64,000 nucleotides of DNA, taken from positions 29,261-93,260 of the forward strand of contig JAFTRQ010000177.1 of the NCBI GenBank assembly GCA_017462125.1. Direction: 5' to 3'. Within the stretch, counting starts at the first letter, position 1. Each line of letters begins with the position of its first letter. The position numbers and the translations under genes were made by a program. This document shows positions 1 to 9,000 of this stretch, in pieces. The notes below the pieces were generated by a model. It did no database searches. It saw only the letters and a list, made by a program, of their open reading frames with translations, and was not told where the DNA came from. The DNA comes from Clostridia bacterium. Its GTDB lineage: Bacteria > Bacillota_A > Clostridia > Oscillospirales > CAG-272.

Positions 1-1301
1 ATCAGAATTGGGGTAACTTCCCGCTCAAGCAGCTTTCCTCCATTGGCTATTATATGCCTTATTATCACCTTTCCACGGGTGTTACAGAAACCAACTGTAT
101 CTCTAACTGGTATAACAGAGGAAAGAACCTTTGGACTCTCCCCGACCACAGATCTATGTCCATGCCCGCATCCAGCGATCTGAAGAATATGTATCCGGCA
201 TACGGCAATCAGCCTCAACGTCCCAATGCAGGTTATCATTACTTCCTGCAGTATACAGATGCGGCGGGAAATTATATCGCATCCGATTATCTGGACAACA
301 TCATCAGCTCTGCGGGTCCTACATACGCTGATATTACAATGAACTACCTCTCGGACGACGGAAAGATCAAGGTATCCTACCGCCATATAGAGATGCCTCA
401 GGTGGATGAAAACAGAACCTACTATGAGATAAAATATGAGGTTCTTGACACCGTCGAGATCGCCAACTTTATGAAGGACTTCTCATTCTACACTATGACG
501 GGCTTTGTAAATTACACCAAGGTAGGCTATCTTGATGAAAACAACGAGAGCAAGATCAAAAGCGTCAATCCCAAGGATAAGCCCCTTCCCTACGTTCTTG
601 GCGACAGCTGTCCTTACTTCTCGCTCTTCCACCTTCCCTCCACAAGTGTATATACCAACCTTGCATTCTTAATCTATGATTCCGAATTCATTATCGGTGG
701 CAAGCAAGTCGACGAAAACTTCGTGATTATCGACCAAAATTACGCAGTCCGTCTCTCGCTGAACATCGACGGCAAGGTCACCCTGCAGAAGGGCGACAGC
801 TTTACCATCAATGCGATCATCCTGCCTTGGGGAGGCGGTTGGGTTCTTGATGACGGTACTCAATATCACAACACAACCGATAAAAACGTTCAGTTGGTTC
901 GCGAAAATACGCTTCTCAATCCCTTTAAGGCAACGCCCGTTGAAAATTGCGAGGCTGTTGAAAGTGTATTCCTGCCTCGTGTCAGATCTACTGACGGTAA
1001 GAGCGCAACCTTCACGCTTTCGGGCGGCTATGATTGCGATCCCTCCTCTGCGGATACGATCAATATGACCGTTCGCGTAGACGGATTCAATTCGCTGACC
1101 AAGCTGAAGCTTGAAGAGCTTATCGATGGAAAATGGGTAAGCATTGAGCTGTCCTCGGTAAATTCTCCCGACACCAAGGGAAACACCGCGGATTACGACG
1201 GTTATGCAGTACATTATGACGGCGATGGAACCTATAGCTATTCCTTCGTCATGACAATTACCGACGGCACACCCAGAACCGTCAGAGTAAGCGCAGAATA
1301 A
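1..1301 (+). CDS. Giant surface lipoprotein family protein, 3' part only (paralogue A)
   Basis: The 5' end lies outside the window. The frame is open from position 3 and ends at TAA 1299-1301, giving about 432 visible residues. I do not recognise a named family. The visible part aligns by eye with the central region of the two genes that follow: shared motifs are QNWGN-PLKQ, YYHLSTG, DENRTYYE, YLSDDGKIK and DGYAVHYDGDGTYSYSF. It stops soon after that last motif, where both paralogues continue for almost 400 more residues with two tandem beta-sandwich-like modules, so this copy is a C-terminally shorter version. A hairpin terminator follows directly. By analogy with its neighbours it is probably an exported lipoprotein, but its own signal peptide cannot be seen. 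An internal ATG at 54 is not a likely start because homology extends upstream of it. Confidence 0.85.
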   Translation, partial: QNWGNFPLKQLSSIGYYMPYYHLSTGVTETNCISNWYNRGKNLWTLPDHRSMSMPASSDLKNMYPAYGNQPQRPNAGYHYFLQYTDAAGNYIASDYLDNIISSAGPTYADITMNYLSDDGKIKVSYRHIEMPQVDENRTYYEIKYEVLDTVEIANFMKDFSFYTMTGFVNYTKVGYLDENNESKIKSVNPKDKPLPYVLGDSCPYFSLFHLPSTSVYTNLAFLIYDSEFIIGGKQVDENFVIIDQNYAVRLSLNIDGKVTLQKGDSFTINAIILPWGGGWVLDDGTQYHNTTDKNVQLVRENTLLNPFKATPVENCEAVESVFLPRVRSTDGKSATFTLSGGYDCDPSSADTINMTVRVDGFNSLTKLKLEELIDGKWVSIELSSVNSPDTKGNTADYDGYAVHYDGDGTYSYSFVMTITDGTPRTVRVSAE

Positions 1302-1307
1302 CGATCC

Positions 1308-1336
1308 AAAAGGGAGACTTCGGTCTCCCTTTTGAG
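1308..1336 (+). terminator. Rho-independent terminator after paralogue A
   Basis: Perfect 11-bp stem (AAAAGGGAGAC / GTCTCCCTTTT) closed by a TTCG tetraloop, with the 3' arm ending in a short T run. It starts 6 bases after the stop codon. Confidence 0.85.
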
Positions 1337-1401
1337 ATTTAAAAGGTAAAAATGCTCTGCCCCTCAAATGAAAATCGTGCTACAAAATCTGAAAATTCTC
1401 A

Positions 1402-1473
1402 TAGACTTATTATTGCAAATCCTGTATAATAAATTAATTCATCATTGACAAAATCTGATTTAAATGCTATACT
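1402..1473 (+). promoter_or_regulatory. Tandem sigma-A promoters for paralogue B
   Basis: Two sigma-A-like promoters lie in series. The proximal one has TTGACA at 1445-1450, a 17-base spacer and TATACT at 1468-1473 with an upstream TGC (extended -10). The distal one has TAGACT at 1402-1407, a 17-base spacer and TATAAT at 1425-1430. The proximal promoter gives a leader of about 45 nt before the ribosome site AGAAAGGA. Confidence 0.75.
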
Positions 1474-1523
1474 GAAGACAGCACCTTCAGAGATCGTCAA
1501 AATAAAGAAGAAAGGACCATAAT

Positions 1524-4500
1524 ATGAAAAACAAAAAGCTCTCTTTTCTTTCCCTCCTTCTTGCTATCGTAACGTGTGCAAGCTTGTTTGCTGCCTGCGG
1601 ACCTGCAACAAGCGAGGATTCCTCCTCTTCCACAAACGACACCGAGCAGAAGACCGAGGGCACCGAGGCAATCGGCACAGAAGAAACCGAAAGCAATACC
1701 TCGGCTGTAGAAACCGAGGAGGACACTACGCCTAAGCTTGAAGGCGAATACGCGTTACTGATTGAAAACGCTGACCGTCTGAAAAACGACGTAACGTCCT
1801 ACTTCACAAACGCTGCCCGTGAATACTACAGAATTGAAAACAATAACATGAATCTTGATTATGTGCTGACCTCAGCGCAGGACCAGCTGGCAACGATCAC
1901 CAACAAAAAGGGTGGTACGTACATCGAAGATACAATGGACGTGTTTATCAAGATGAAGAGCGGAAAGACCTATTATGCATCCGGCTCTCAGATTTCCGCT
2001 ACGGCAAACCTTTACCGCTACGGTTACTATTATTACGACGCGCAGTTCTACAACCAGAATTTCGTAAATGAAATCACGGTTACGGATAAACAGCCCGTAA
2101 AGTTGGCACTTTTCCGTGGCGCACATGATATGAGCCGTCCCGAGGTCACCAACGGTGTACTCTCCACGACCATTGAAAGCACCGCAGACCCCTACATTAC
2201 AGCCGCAAATCTCAAAATCTCCACAGAAAAATATAATGCTTTGCAGATCACGATGAAGACCACCTCCTCCACCGAGGTCAATATGTTTTTCGTGGCAGGT
2301 AGCCATGGAGGCTTCTCTGAGGATCAGCGCATCGATTTTCAGCCTATCCCGGACGGTGAATTTCACACCTACACCATATACTTCTCTGCCGGTGTGAACG
2401 ATTACACCGGAACGCTGTCTCAGCTTCGTTTTGACTTCAACGGTATCGTAGGTGAAACCGTTGAGATCAGCGAGATCACCGCTCTTTCAACAAATAACAA
2501 TGACGCCCCCTCCATTGTGATGGGCAGAAACCTGCACGTATACTCCGATAAGATGCACCAAGTCATCCGTCTGATTGCCGAGAAGGACACGACCGATATT
2601 GCAGAGGTTGGTATGATCACCAAGATCGCGGCAAGCACGGTTGACAAGCTGATCGTGAAGGACAAAAACGGTCTCCACGAAAAGCTGGACGGTGTGGATT
2701 GGGCAAGTGCCGAATATATTGGCTTTGATGTAAAAAACGTGGGAATCTTCGGTTACATCCTGCCTCTGCATAAGGAAAGCGGAAGCATGACCGTTGCGCT
2801 TGAGGGTGAAAACTACGTCATCACGCAGACCACCACACCCGAAGACGGTACGATCCTCGCTCCCATTCCCGCCTCCTCTAACAAGGATCAGGTCGTTATC
2901 AATTTTAAGGGTCAGAGCAACGATCCCTATCATTCCGTAAACGAGTTTGACTTCGGTCAGCGCATCTATACCGACGCAACCCACTCCTTCGACGCATTTT
3001 TGCACGAGGCTGAGTGCGAGCGTAACCCCTTGACAAGCGATAACATCAAGATCAACACCGAAAAAACAGCAAAGGCAACCTTTGACGGCTACGATCCTCT
3101 CCGCGGTATTTACTGCTTCACAGTTCCCGAAAGCACCGGATTCAATGCCGCATTCTACAACCATCCCAACAAGCATTGCCCGCTTTCCTTCTCCATTACG
3201 GGAGATGACAAGGACAGAGACATCTACGTTCTCGCATACGCGTTCACAACAAGCATTGAGTGTGCCGCTGTGCTCGACAAGAACGATATGATGCTCCCCA
3301 TTCCGATCGAGGTCTCCAAAAACTTCTCCAACGAATTTGAAGAACCCGTATTCGCTTGGGGCGATATTCGCTACGGTGAAGCGCGCATTCCTATGGTGAT
3401 CAAATCCGGAGAAACACAGGAGTTGACTATCCTGCATCTCTATCAAAATTGGGGTAATTACCCTCTGAAGCAGATCTCCTCCATTCAGTTCTTTGCTCCG
3501 TATTATCACCTCTCCACAGGCTGTACAGAGTCCAACTGTATCTCTTCCTACTACGTCTACAGCAAGGACCTGCAGATGCTCCCCGACCACAGAGCTATGT
3601 CGGCTCCCATATGGGCTACCGACCCACAGCACACCAATGGCGGTAACCACAGCTACCTTCAGTACACGGATGCAGACGGTAACTATTACGCTACCGAGGA
3701 TATTGTAAATGTCATCGAATCTGCAGGACCCACTTACGCCGATATTGAGCTGAACTATCTCTCCGACGATGGCAAGATCATGGCGACCTACACCCATATG
3801 GAGTTTCCTCAGGTAGACGAAAACAGAACCTTCTACGAAATGGAATACGAGGTACTTGAGGACGTCAGCTTCAAAAATTTCGCAACAGACTTCTCCTTCT
3901 ATGCCGTACGTGCGATCAATGGAAACTACGTGAAGGTCGGCTATCTCGATGAGAACAACAAGCCTGCCATCGTAAGCACAGGCAAAAACGGCGAAGAAAC
4001 ACTTTACAAGCTTGGAGATGAATACCCCTATTTTGATATGTTCCAGATTCCCGAGCTTGACGATTACGTAAACGTTTCCTTTATTATCAGAGATGCGAAG
4101 ATCGTTATTGGCGGCAAGGAGGTCGATCCCGGTTTCGTTATCGTGGAAAAGGGACATAAGACCCGCCTCTCCCTCGATCTCGGTGAAGTTACTCTCAAGA
4201 AGGGTGACCACATTACCATCCACGCGATCATTATGCCTTGGGGCTCGCAAGAGACAGACTACAGTGCAAAGCAGCCTGACATCAATGTTCTGAACGTTCG
4301 TCAGGACAGCATTATCGATCCTCTCAAGGTTACCGCAGGCGCGAATGCCGAGACCATTGACAGCGTATGGCTGCCCAAGATCAAGTCTACTGACGGAAAG
4401 AGTGCTGAATTTACGCTTTCCGGCGGAGAAAACAACGTAGCATTCCGCGTATACGGCTTCAAGATGCTGACCGCTCCCAAGCTGTACGAGAAGATCGATG

Positions 4501-5843
4501 GCGAATGGGTGCTCATCGACGTCAGCTCCTTGAACAACCCCGACAAAGAGGGCAACTACCACGCATATGACGGATATGCCGTTCATTATGACAGCGACGG
4601 CACCTTCTCCTACTCCTTTGTCACAACACTTACAGGCGATCAGAAGAGAACCTTCAAGGTCGTTGCAGACGAGGAATTCAAGGGCTGGCCCGAGCAGAAC
4701 ATTGTAGTTGAAGATCCCACCGATATCTACTTTAATCCCACGGAGATCGGCTACTCCGCTACTGCAAGCCAAGCAACGTATGAAATAGACAAGGACGGCC
4801 AATACATCCGTATCTTCGGCGACGGTGAATCTCCCGAAAAGTATTTCAGCTTCAACGTTTCCACAGATTCCGGCATCACAGGTCAGTATGCAATTATCAA
4901 GTACCGCCTCCCTGTTGAAAACGACACCGATCTCGGTCATTTCCAGATCTACACTGGCACAAAGAGTCCTGCAATCGTTGGAACAGGTGACTGGCTTGTT
5001 GCGCGCGACGTAAAGAAGGACGGTCAGTGGCACGTGATGGTCATTGACATCTCTGCGTTCAACCTTCCTGAATATGTTGCAAATGCAGACGGCACGTACA
5101 GCGCAAAGTATTTCAGATTCGACCTCTTCAACGCGAAGATGTCTGAAAGCTCCTATATTGACGTGGCATATATTGCAATGTGTGACAGCCTCGACAAGAT
5201 CATGGAATTCAATCAAGATATACTTTCCGTTGAGCTTGTAGAAAGCGAATACGGTAGCAAAACGGTCTACACCGCTTCGGGAAGCTCCGAGCCTACTGCG
5301 GAGGATCTTCTGAACGTCTACATCGGTGCCTCCGCACTGAAAGCCACAAGCACGTCAGGCACAGGCAAGGTCGAGCTGCTTACCGAAGACAAGACCGAGT
5401 TTGTACGCTATTGGGGTGACGGTGCAGCGGCAGAAGCATATTCAAACATCTATAATGGTGACGGAAAAGTATCGGGTAAATACATAGTGATCAAATACCG
5501 TATTCCTACCACAAACACAGAAAATCCCGATAACGGCTATATCGAATTCTTTACAAGCACCGTGAACGGTAGCCCCAAGGGCTTCGGCCCCGAATCCGAT
5601 TACGTTGCAACGTTGGGACAGAAGCTGCTGATCAAGGACGGCGAATGGCATACCCTTGTACTCGATGTCACAACTTACTCCACATGTACCACCTTTGTTC
5701 CCGCCGAGGACGGAACCTACACGGCAAAATTCATCCGTTTTGATATGTTCAACGGTCAGACAATGTCCACCTCTTCCTATATGGACGTTGCATTCGTCGG
5801 TATGTGCGAGGATCCTACCCCATTCCTTCCCGAGGAAGAATAA
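1524..5843 (+). CDS. Giant cell-surface lipoprotein with C-terminal tandem beta-sandwich-like modules (paralogue B)
   Basis: 1439 residues. Residues 1-24 form a signal peptide ending in a lipobox (L-F-A-A-C25), so it is predicted to be lipid-anchored outside the membrane. Residues 26-72 are a Ser/Thr/Glu-rich linker typical of wall-spanning lipoproteins. An N-terminal module (about 73-340) contains a carbohydrate-binding-module-like pattern (EFHTYTIYF...LSQLRFDF). A large core (about 340-1050) holds the motifs shared with paralogues A and C, including GYDPLRGIYCF and APYYHLSTG. The last ~390 residues are two repeats of about 175 residues, each with WH-hydrophobic-D and RFD-x-FN...SY-x-DVA motifs. 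I do not recognise the core; a glycan-binding or glycan-processing role is inferred from the modules only. Start chosen for AGAAAGGA 8-10 bases upstream and the signal peptide. Confidence 0.85.
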   Translation: MKNKKLSFLSLLLAIVTCASLFAACGPATSEDSSSSTNDTEQKTEGTEAIGTEETESNTSAVETEEDTTPKLEGEYALLIENADRLKNDVTSYFTNAAREYYRIENNNMNLDYVLTSAQDQLATITNKKGGTYIEDTMDVFIKMKSGKTYYASGSQISATANLYRYGYYYYDAQFYNQNFVNEITVTDKQPVKLALFRGAHDMSRPEVTNGVLSTTIESTADPYITAANLKISTEKYNALQITMKTTSSTEVNMFFVAGSHGGFSEDQRIDFQPIPDGEFHTYTIYFSAGVNDYTGTLSQLRFDFNGIVGETVEISEITALSTNNNDAPSIVMGRNLHVYSDKMHQVIRLIAEKDTTDIAEVGMITKIAASTVDKLIVKDKNGLHEKLDGVDWASAEYIGFDVKNVGIFGYILPLHKESGSMTVALEGENYVITQTTTPEDGTILAPIPASSNKDQVVINFKGQSNDPYHSVNEFDFGQRIYTDATHSFDAFLHEAECERNPLTSDNIKINTEKTAKATFDGYDPLRGIYCFTVPESTGFNAAFYNHPNKHCPLSFSITGDDKDRDIYVLAYAFTTSIECAAVLDKNDMMLPIPIEVSKNFSNEFEEPVFAWGDIRYGEARIPMVIKSGETQELTILHLYQNWGNYPLKQISSIQFFAPYYHLSTGCTESNCISSYYVYSKDLQMLPDHRAMSAPIWATDPQHTNGGNHSYLQYTDADGNYYATEDIVNVIESAGPTYADIELNYLSDDGKIMATYTHMEFPQVDENRTFYEMEYEVLEDVSFKNFATDFSFYAVRAINGNYVKVGYLDENNKPAIVSTGKNGEETLYKLGDEYPYFDMFQIPELDDYVNVSFIIRDAKIVIGGKEVDPGFVIVEKGHKTRLSLDLGEVTLKKGDHITIHAIIMPWGSQETDYSAKQPDINVLNVRQDSIIDPLKVTAGANAETIDSVWLPKIKSTDGKSAEFTLSGGENNVAFRVYGFKMLTAPKLYEKIDGEWVLIDVSSLNNPDKEGNYHAYDGYAVHYDSDGTFSYSFVTTLTGDQKRTFKVVADEEFKGWPEQNIVVEDPTDIYFNPTEIGYSATASQATYEIDKDGQYIRIFGDGESPEKYFSFNVSTDSGITGQYAIIKYRLPVENDTDLGHFQIYTGTKSPAIVGTGDWLVARDVKKDGQWHVMVIDISAFNLPEYVANADGTYSAKYFRFDLFNAKMSESSYIDVAYIAMCDSLDKIMEFNQDILSVELVESEYGSKTVYTASGSSEPTAEDLLNVYIGASALKATSTSGTGKVELLTEDKTEFVRYWGDGAAAEAYSNIYNGDGKVSGKYIVIKYRIPTTNTENPDNGYIEFFTSTVNGSPKGFGPESDYVATLGQKLLIKDGEWHTLVLDVTTYSTCTTFVPAEDGTYTAKFIRFDMFNGQTMSTSSYMDVAFVGMCEDPTPFLPEEE

Positions 5844-5861
5844 AAATTCAACTAATTGATC

Positions 5862-5890
5862 GGAAGTGTGGTGAAAAAAACCACACTTCC
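5862..5890. terminator. Inverted repeat after paralogue B, possible terminator
   Basis: 11-bp stem GGAAGTGTGGT / ACCACACTTCC around an A-rich 7-base loop, 18 bases past the stop codon. It lacks a T run on the plus strand, so termination would be weak; it may instead protect the mRNA 3' end. Confidence 0.5.
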
Positions 5891-5933
5891 ACATCAAATC
5901 AACAGATTTTGTGCATTAAGAATCAAATTTTTG

Positions 5934-5962
5934 TTGCAATGCATATAAAAATCGTGTATAAT
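5934..5962 (+). promoter_or_regulatory. Sigma-A promoter for paralogue C
   Basis: TTGCAA at 5934-5939, 17-base spacer, TATAAT at 5957-5962. The predicted transcript start (about 5969) falls a few bases before the leader hairpin at 5973. Confidence 0.7.
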
Positions 5963-5972
5963 GAAATCAGAA

Positions 5973-6013
5973 GCCGAGCGATGACAATTATGGCGTCGCT
6001 CGGCAATTTTTTC
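5973..6013 (+). promoter_or_regulatory. 5' leader hairpin with T run, possible attenuator or mRNA stabiliser
   Basis: 9-bp stem GCCGAGCGA (5973-5981) / TCGCTCGGC (5996-6004), 14-base loop, then AATTTTTT (6005-6012). It lies between the predicted promoter and the ribosome site of the next gene, so it would be the first structure on that transcript. The T run makes it terminator-like; the position at the extreme 5' end also fits a stabilising hairpin. Confidence 0.6.
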
Positions 6014-6029
6014 AGATTGGAGATCAAAG

Positions 6030-9000
6030 ATGAAAAGCAGATTGATTTCTACGTTGGCATGTCTCATTTGCCTCTCGATGCTTATCGGCGCATTGGCGGC
6101 ATGCAGAACAGACAAGCCCGATACAGAAAGCTCCACCGAGCAAACCACCGATGTCCAAACCGAGCAGATCACGGGAGATGACGTTGAAGACATCACCGAG
6201 GAGGACACCTCCCCAAAGTTGGAAGGAAATAATGCCCTTCTCATCGAAAACGCAGAAAGACTGCAAAACGGCGTGAACGTTTACTACACCGACGCTTCGC
6301 GTACCTCTTACGTGGTAGAGAACAAAAATATGTCCTTTGAGTATTCATTGGACCCCTCCGCAGGTCAGCAGGTCACCGCAATCAAAAACGCCAAGGGAGC
6401 GTCCTATTTGGAGGACACCATGGATGTTTTTGTCAAAATGACCGACGGCAAGACCTACTATGCTTCGAGATCCACCGACTCCGCAAGAGTCAACATCTTC
6501 CGCTTGGGATACTATTATTACGATATCAGAATTTTGGATCAGGGATTTTCGGACAGCCTTACCGTTAGCCGTGAATATGCCGTAAAGCTTCCGGATTACA
6601 ACTACTATTACGATATGTCCTCTCCCAAGTTCACGAACGGCGTGCTCATCTCAAAGTGTTCAAACGCACTTGACACGCACATCGTTTACGACGTAAACTA
6701 CCCTGCCGAAGATTACAATTACGTTGCTATCACTCTGAAGGCAAGCGGAACAATCACCCGCGGCGAGCTGTTTATGCTGGCTGACGGAAGAGAAACAATG
6801 TCCGGCACGCACAAGCTGATGTTTTACGTTAAAAATGACGGTGAATTTCACACCTACTATATCCCTATGAGCTCTATGCCCGACTACAGGGGAACGGTTA
6901 CCCAGCTTCGTGTTGACCTGTCGGGTCAGACCGGTGATGCGTTCGAGATAAAGGATATCAAGGCAGTACAAGCCTCTACAGGTGATGCTCCCGCCATTTA
7001 TCTTGACCGAACACTTCACACCTATTCAGACAAAATGAACCAAGTGCTCCATTTCGTCGCAGAAACCGATACCAACGGCATTGCCGAGTTGGGAATGATC
7101 ACAAGTATCAAGACCGACACAGTCGACAAGCTGATCGTCAAGGATAAAAACGGTCTCCACGATAAGATAGACGGCGTTGATTGGGCGAGTGCAGAATATA
7201 TTGGATTTGATATTAAAAATGTTGGTGTTTTCGGTTACATCCTGCTAAAGCACGAGACAAGCGGTAAGATCACCGTATCCCTTGAAGGCGACAGCTATGT
7301 GATCACCCAAGCAAGCACACCGAACGGAGGCATCATCAAAGCACCTGTAAACGACACCTCCAACGATTTTTACATGGGTCAGCGCATCTACACCGATGCC
7401 TCTCACGACTTTGCAAGCTTCCTTCACGAGGCTGATTGCGAGCGCAATCCCTTGACAAGCGATAACGTAACGGTGGACAAAGAAAAATCCCCCGACAGCC
7501 AATTCGTTGGTTACGACCCCTTGCGCGGAACCTATTGCTTTACCCTTCCCGGCACAGATTCCTTTAACTATTCCTATTATGAACACCCCAATCAGCATTT
7601 TAACGTAGCATTTACCGTCAAGGGAGATGACCGCGACAGAAAGATCTATATACAGACCTACGCATATTCGACCAACATCGAGTGCGGTGCTGTCCTTGAC
7701 GAGAACGGTATGCTTCTACCCGTGGCAATGGAGGTCTGCAAGAACTTCGTTCACGAAAAGGAAGAACCCTTATTTGACCGCGGAGACGCAAGATACAGTG
7801 AAACTTATATTCCCGTTAAGCTTTGCGCGGGAGAATCGATCACACTGAATATTCTGAATCTCTATCAGAATTGGGGTAAATACCCTTTAAAGCAACTCTC
7901 TTCTATTCAGACAAATATGCCCTACTACCACCTGTCTACAGGTGTATCCGAGTCCAATTGTATTGCTCCCTATTACGTTTTCAGCAGAAATTTGGAAACA
8001 CTTCCCGACCACAGAGCCGCTAGCGCTCCGATGTGGAGCGAGGTTCCCAACCATCCCGACGGAAATCAACCTCAGTTTACCAACGGCGGCTACCATTACT
8101 TCCTTCAGTACACCGACGCTGACGGAAGCTATTCCGCATCCGAAACACTTTCAAGCAAAATTCTCTGTGCCGGACCGACGTATGCAGAGGTTGTTATGGA
8201 TTATCTTTCCGACGATGGTAAGATCAAAGTCAGCTACACACATCTTGAAATGCCTCAGACCGATGAAAACAGAACCTACTACACTATGAAGTACGAGGTT
8301 TTGGAGGATGTAACGATCAAGAACTTTGCAGAGGACTTCTCCTTCTACAAAATGATCGGCTTCGGAAATTATGCACAGGTCGGCTATCTTGACGCTTCCG
8401 GCACAAGCAAGGTGCGTCCCGTGAATACAAAAAGCAAGCCTTTGATCCTGACCTTGGGCAAACAGTTCCCCTATTTCGACTGTTACCAACTCACCAAGGG
8501 AGACCTTGAGGACTACGTAAATCTTTCCTGCTTGATCTACGACTCCGATATAACCATCGGCGGGGAAAAATGCACCGCAAGCTTTGTTGTAGTCGATTAT
8601 CAGCACTCCCTGTCACTCTCTCTCGACCTGGGAGAGGTCACGCTCAAGAAAGGCGACCTTATCGAGATCAATATGATCCTGATGCCTTGGGGATCTCAGC
8701 TTTCCACCGACGATTCCAACGTTCGCAGAGTGCGGGAAAACTCTCTGATCAATTCACTGAAGGTAGAAGCAGGCGCAAATACGACGGCAATCGACAGCAC
8801 CTTCCTTCCCCGTGTGCGCTCCACAAACGGTAAGACAGCCGAATTCACATTGTCAGGCGGTGAAAATAACGTTACAGTACGTGTTTACGGCTTCGATAAG
8901 CTGACCGCTCCCAAGATCTACGAAAAAATTGACGGTGAGTGGGTGGAATATGAGGTCAGCTCCGCCAACTCTCCCGACCAAAACGGACACGCCAACTATT

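Noticed and set aside
2487..5216. Open frame of 909 codons on the minus strand inside paralogue B
   Set aside because: It is fully antisense to a gene with signal peptide, promoter, ribosome site and two paralogues; its translation is Cys/Val/Ile/His-rich and low in normal protein features. It is a shadow created by codon bias.
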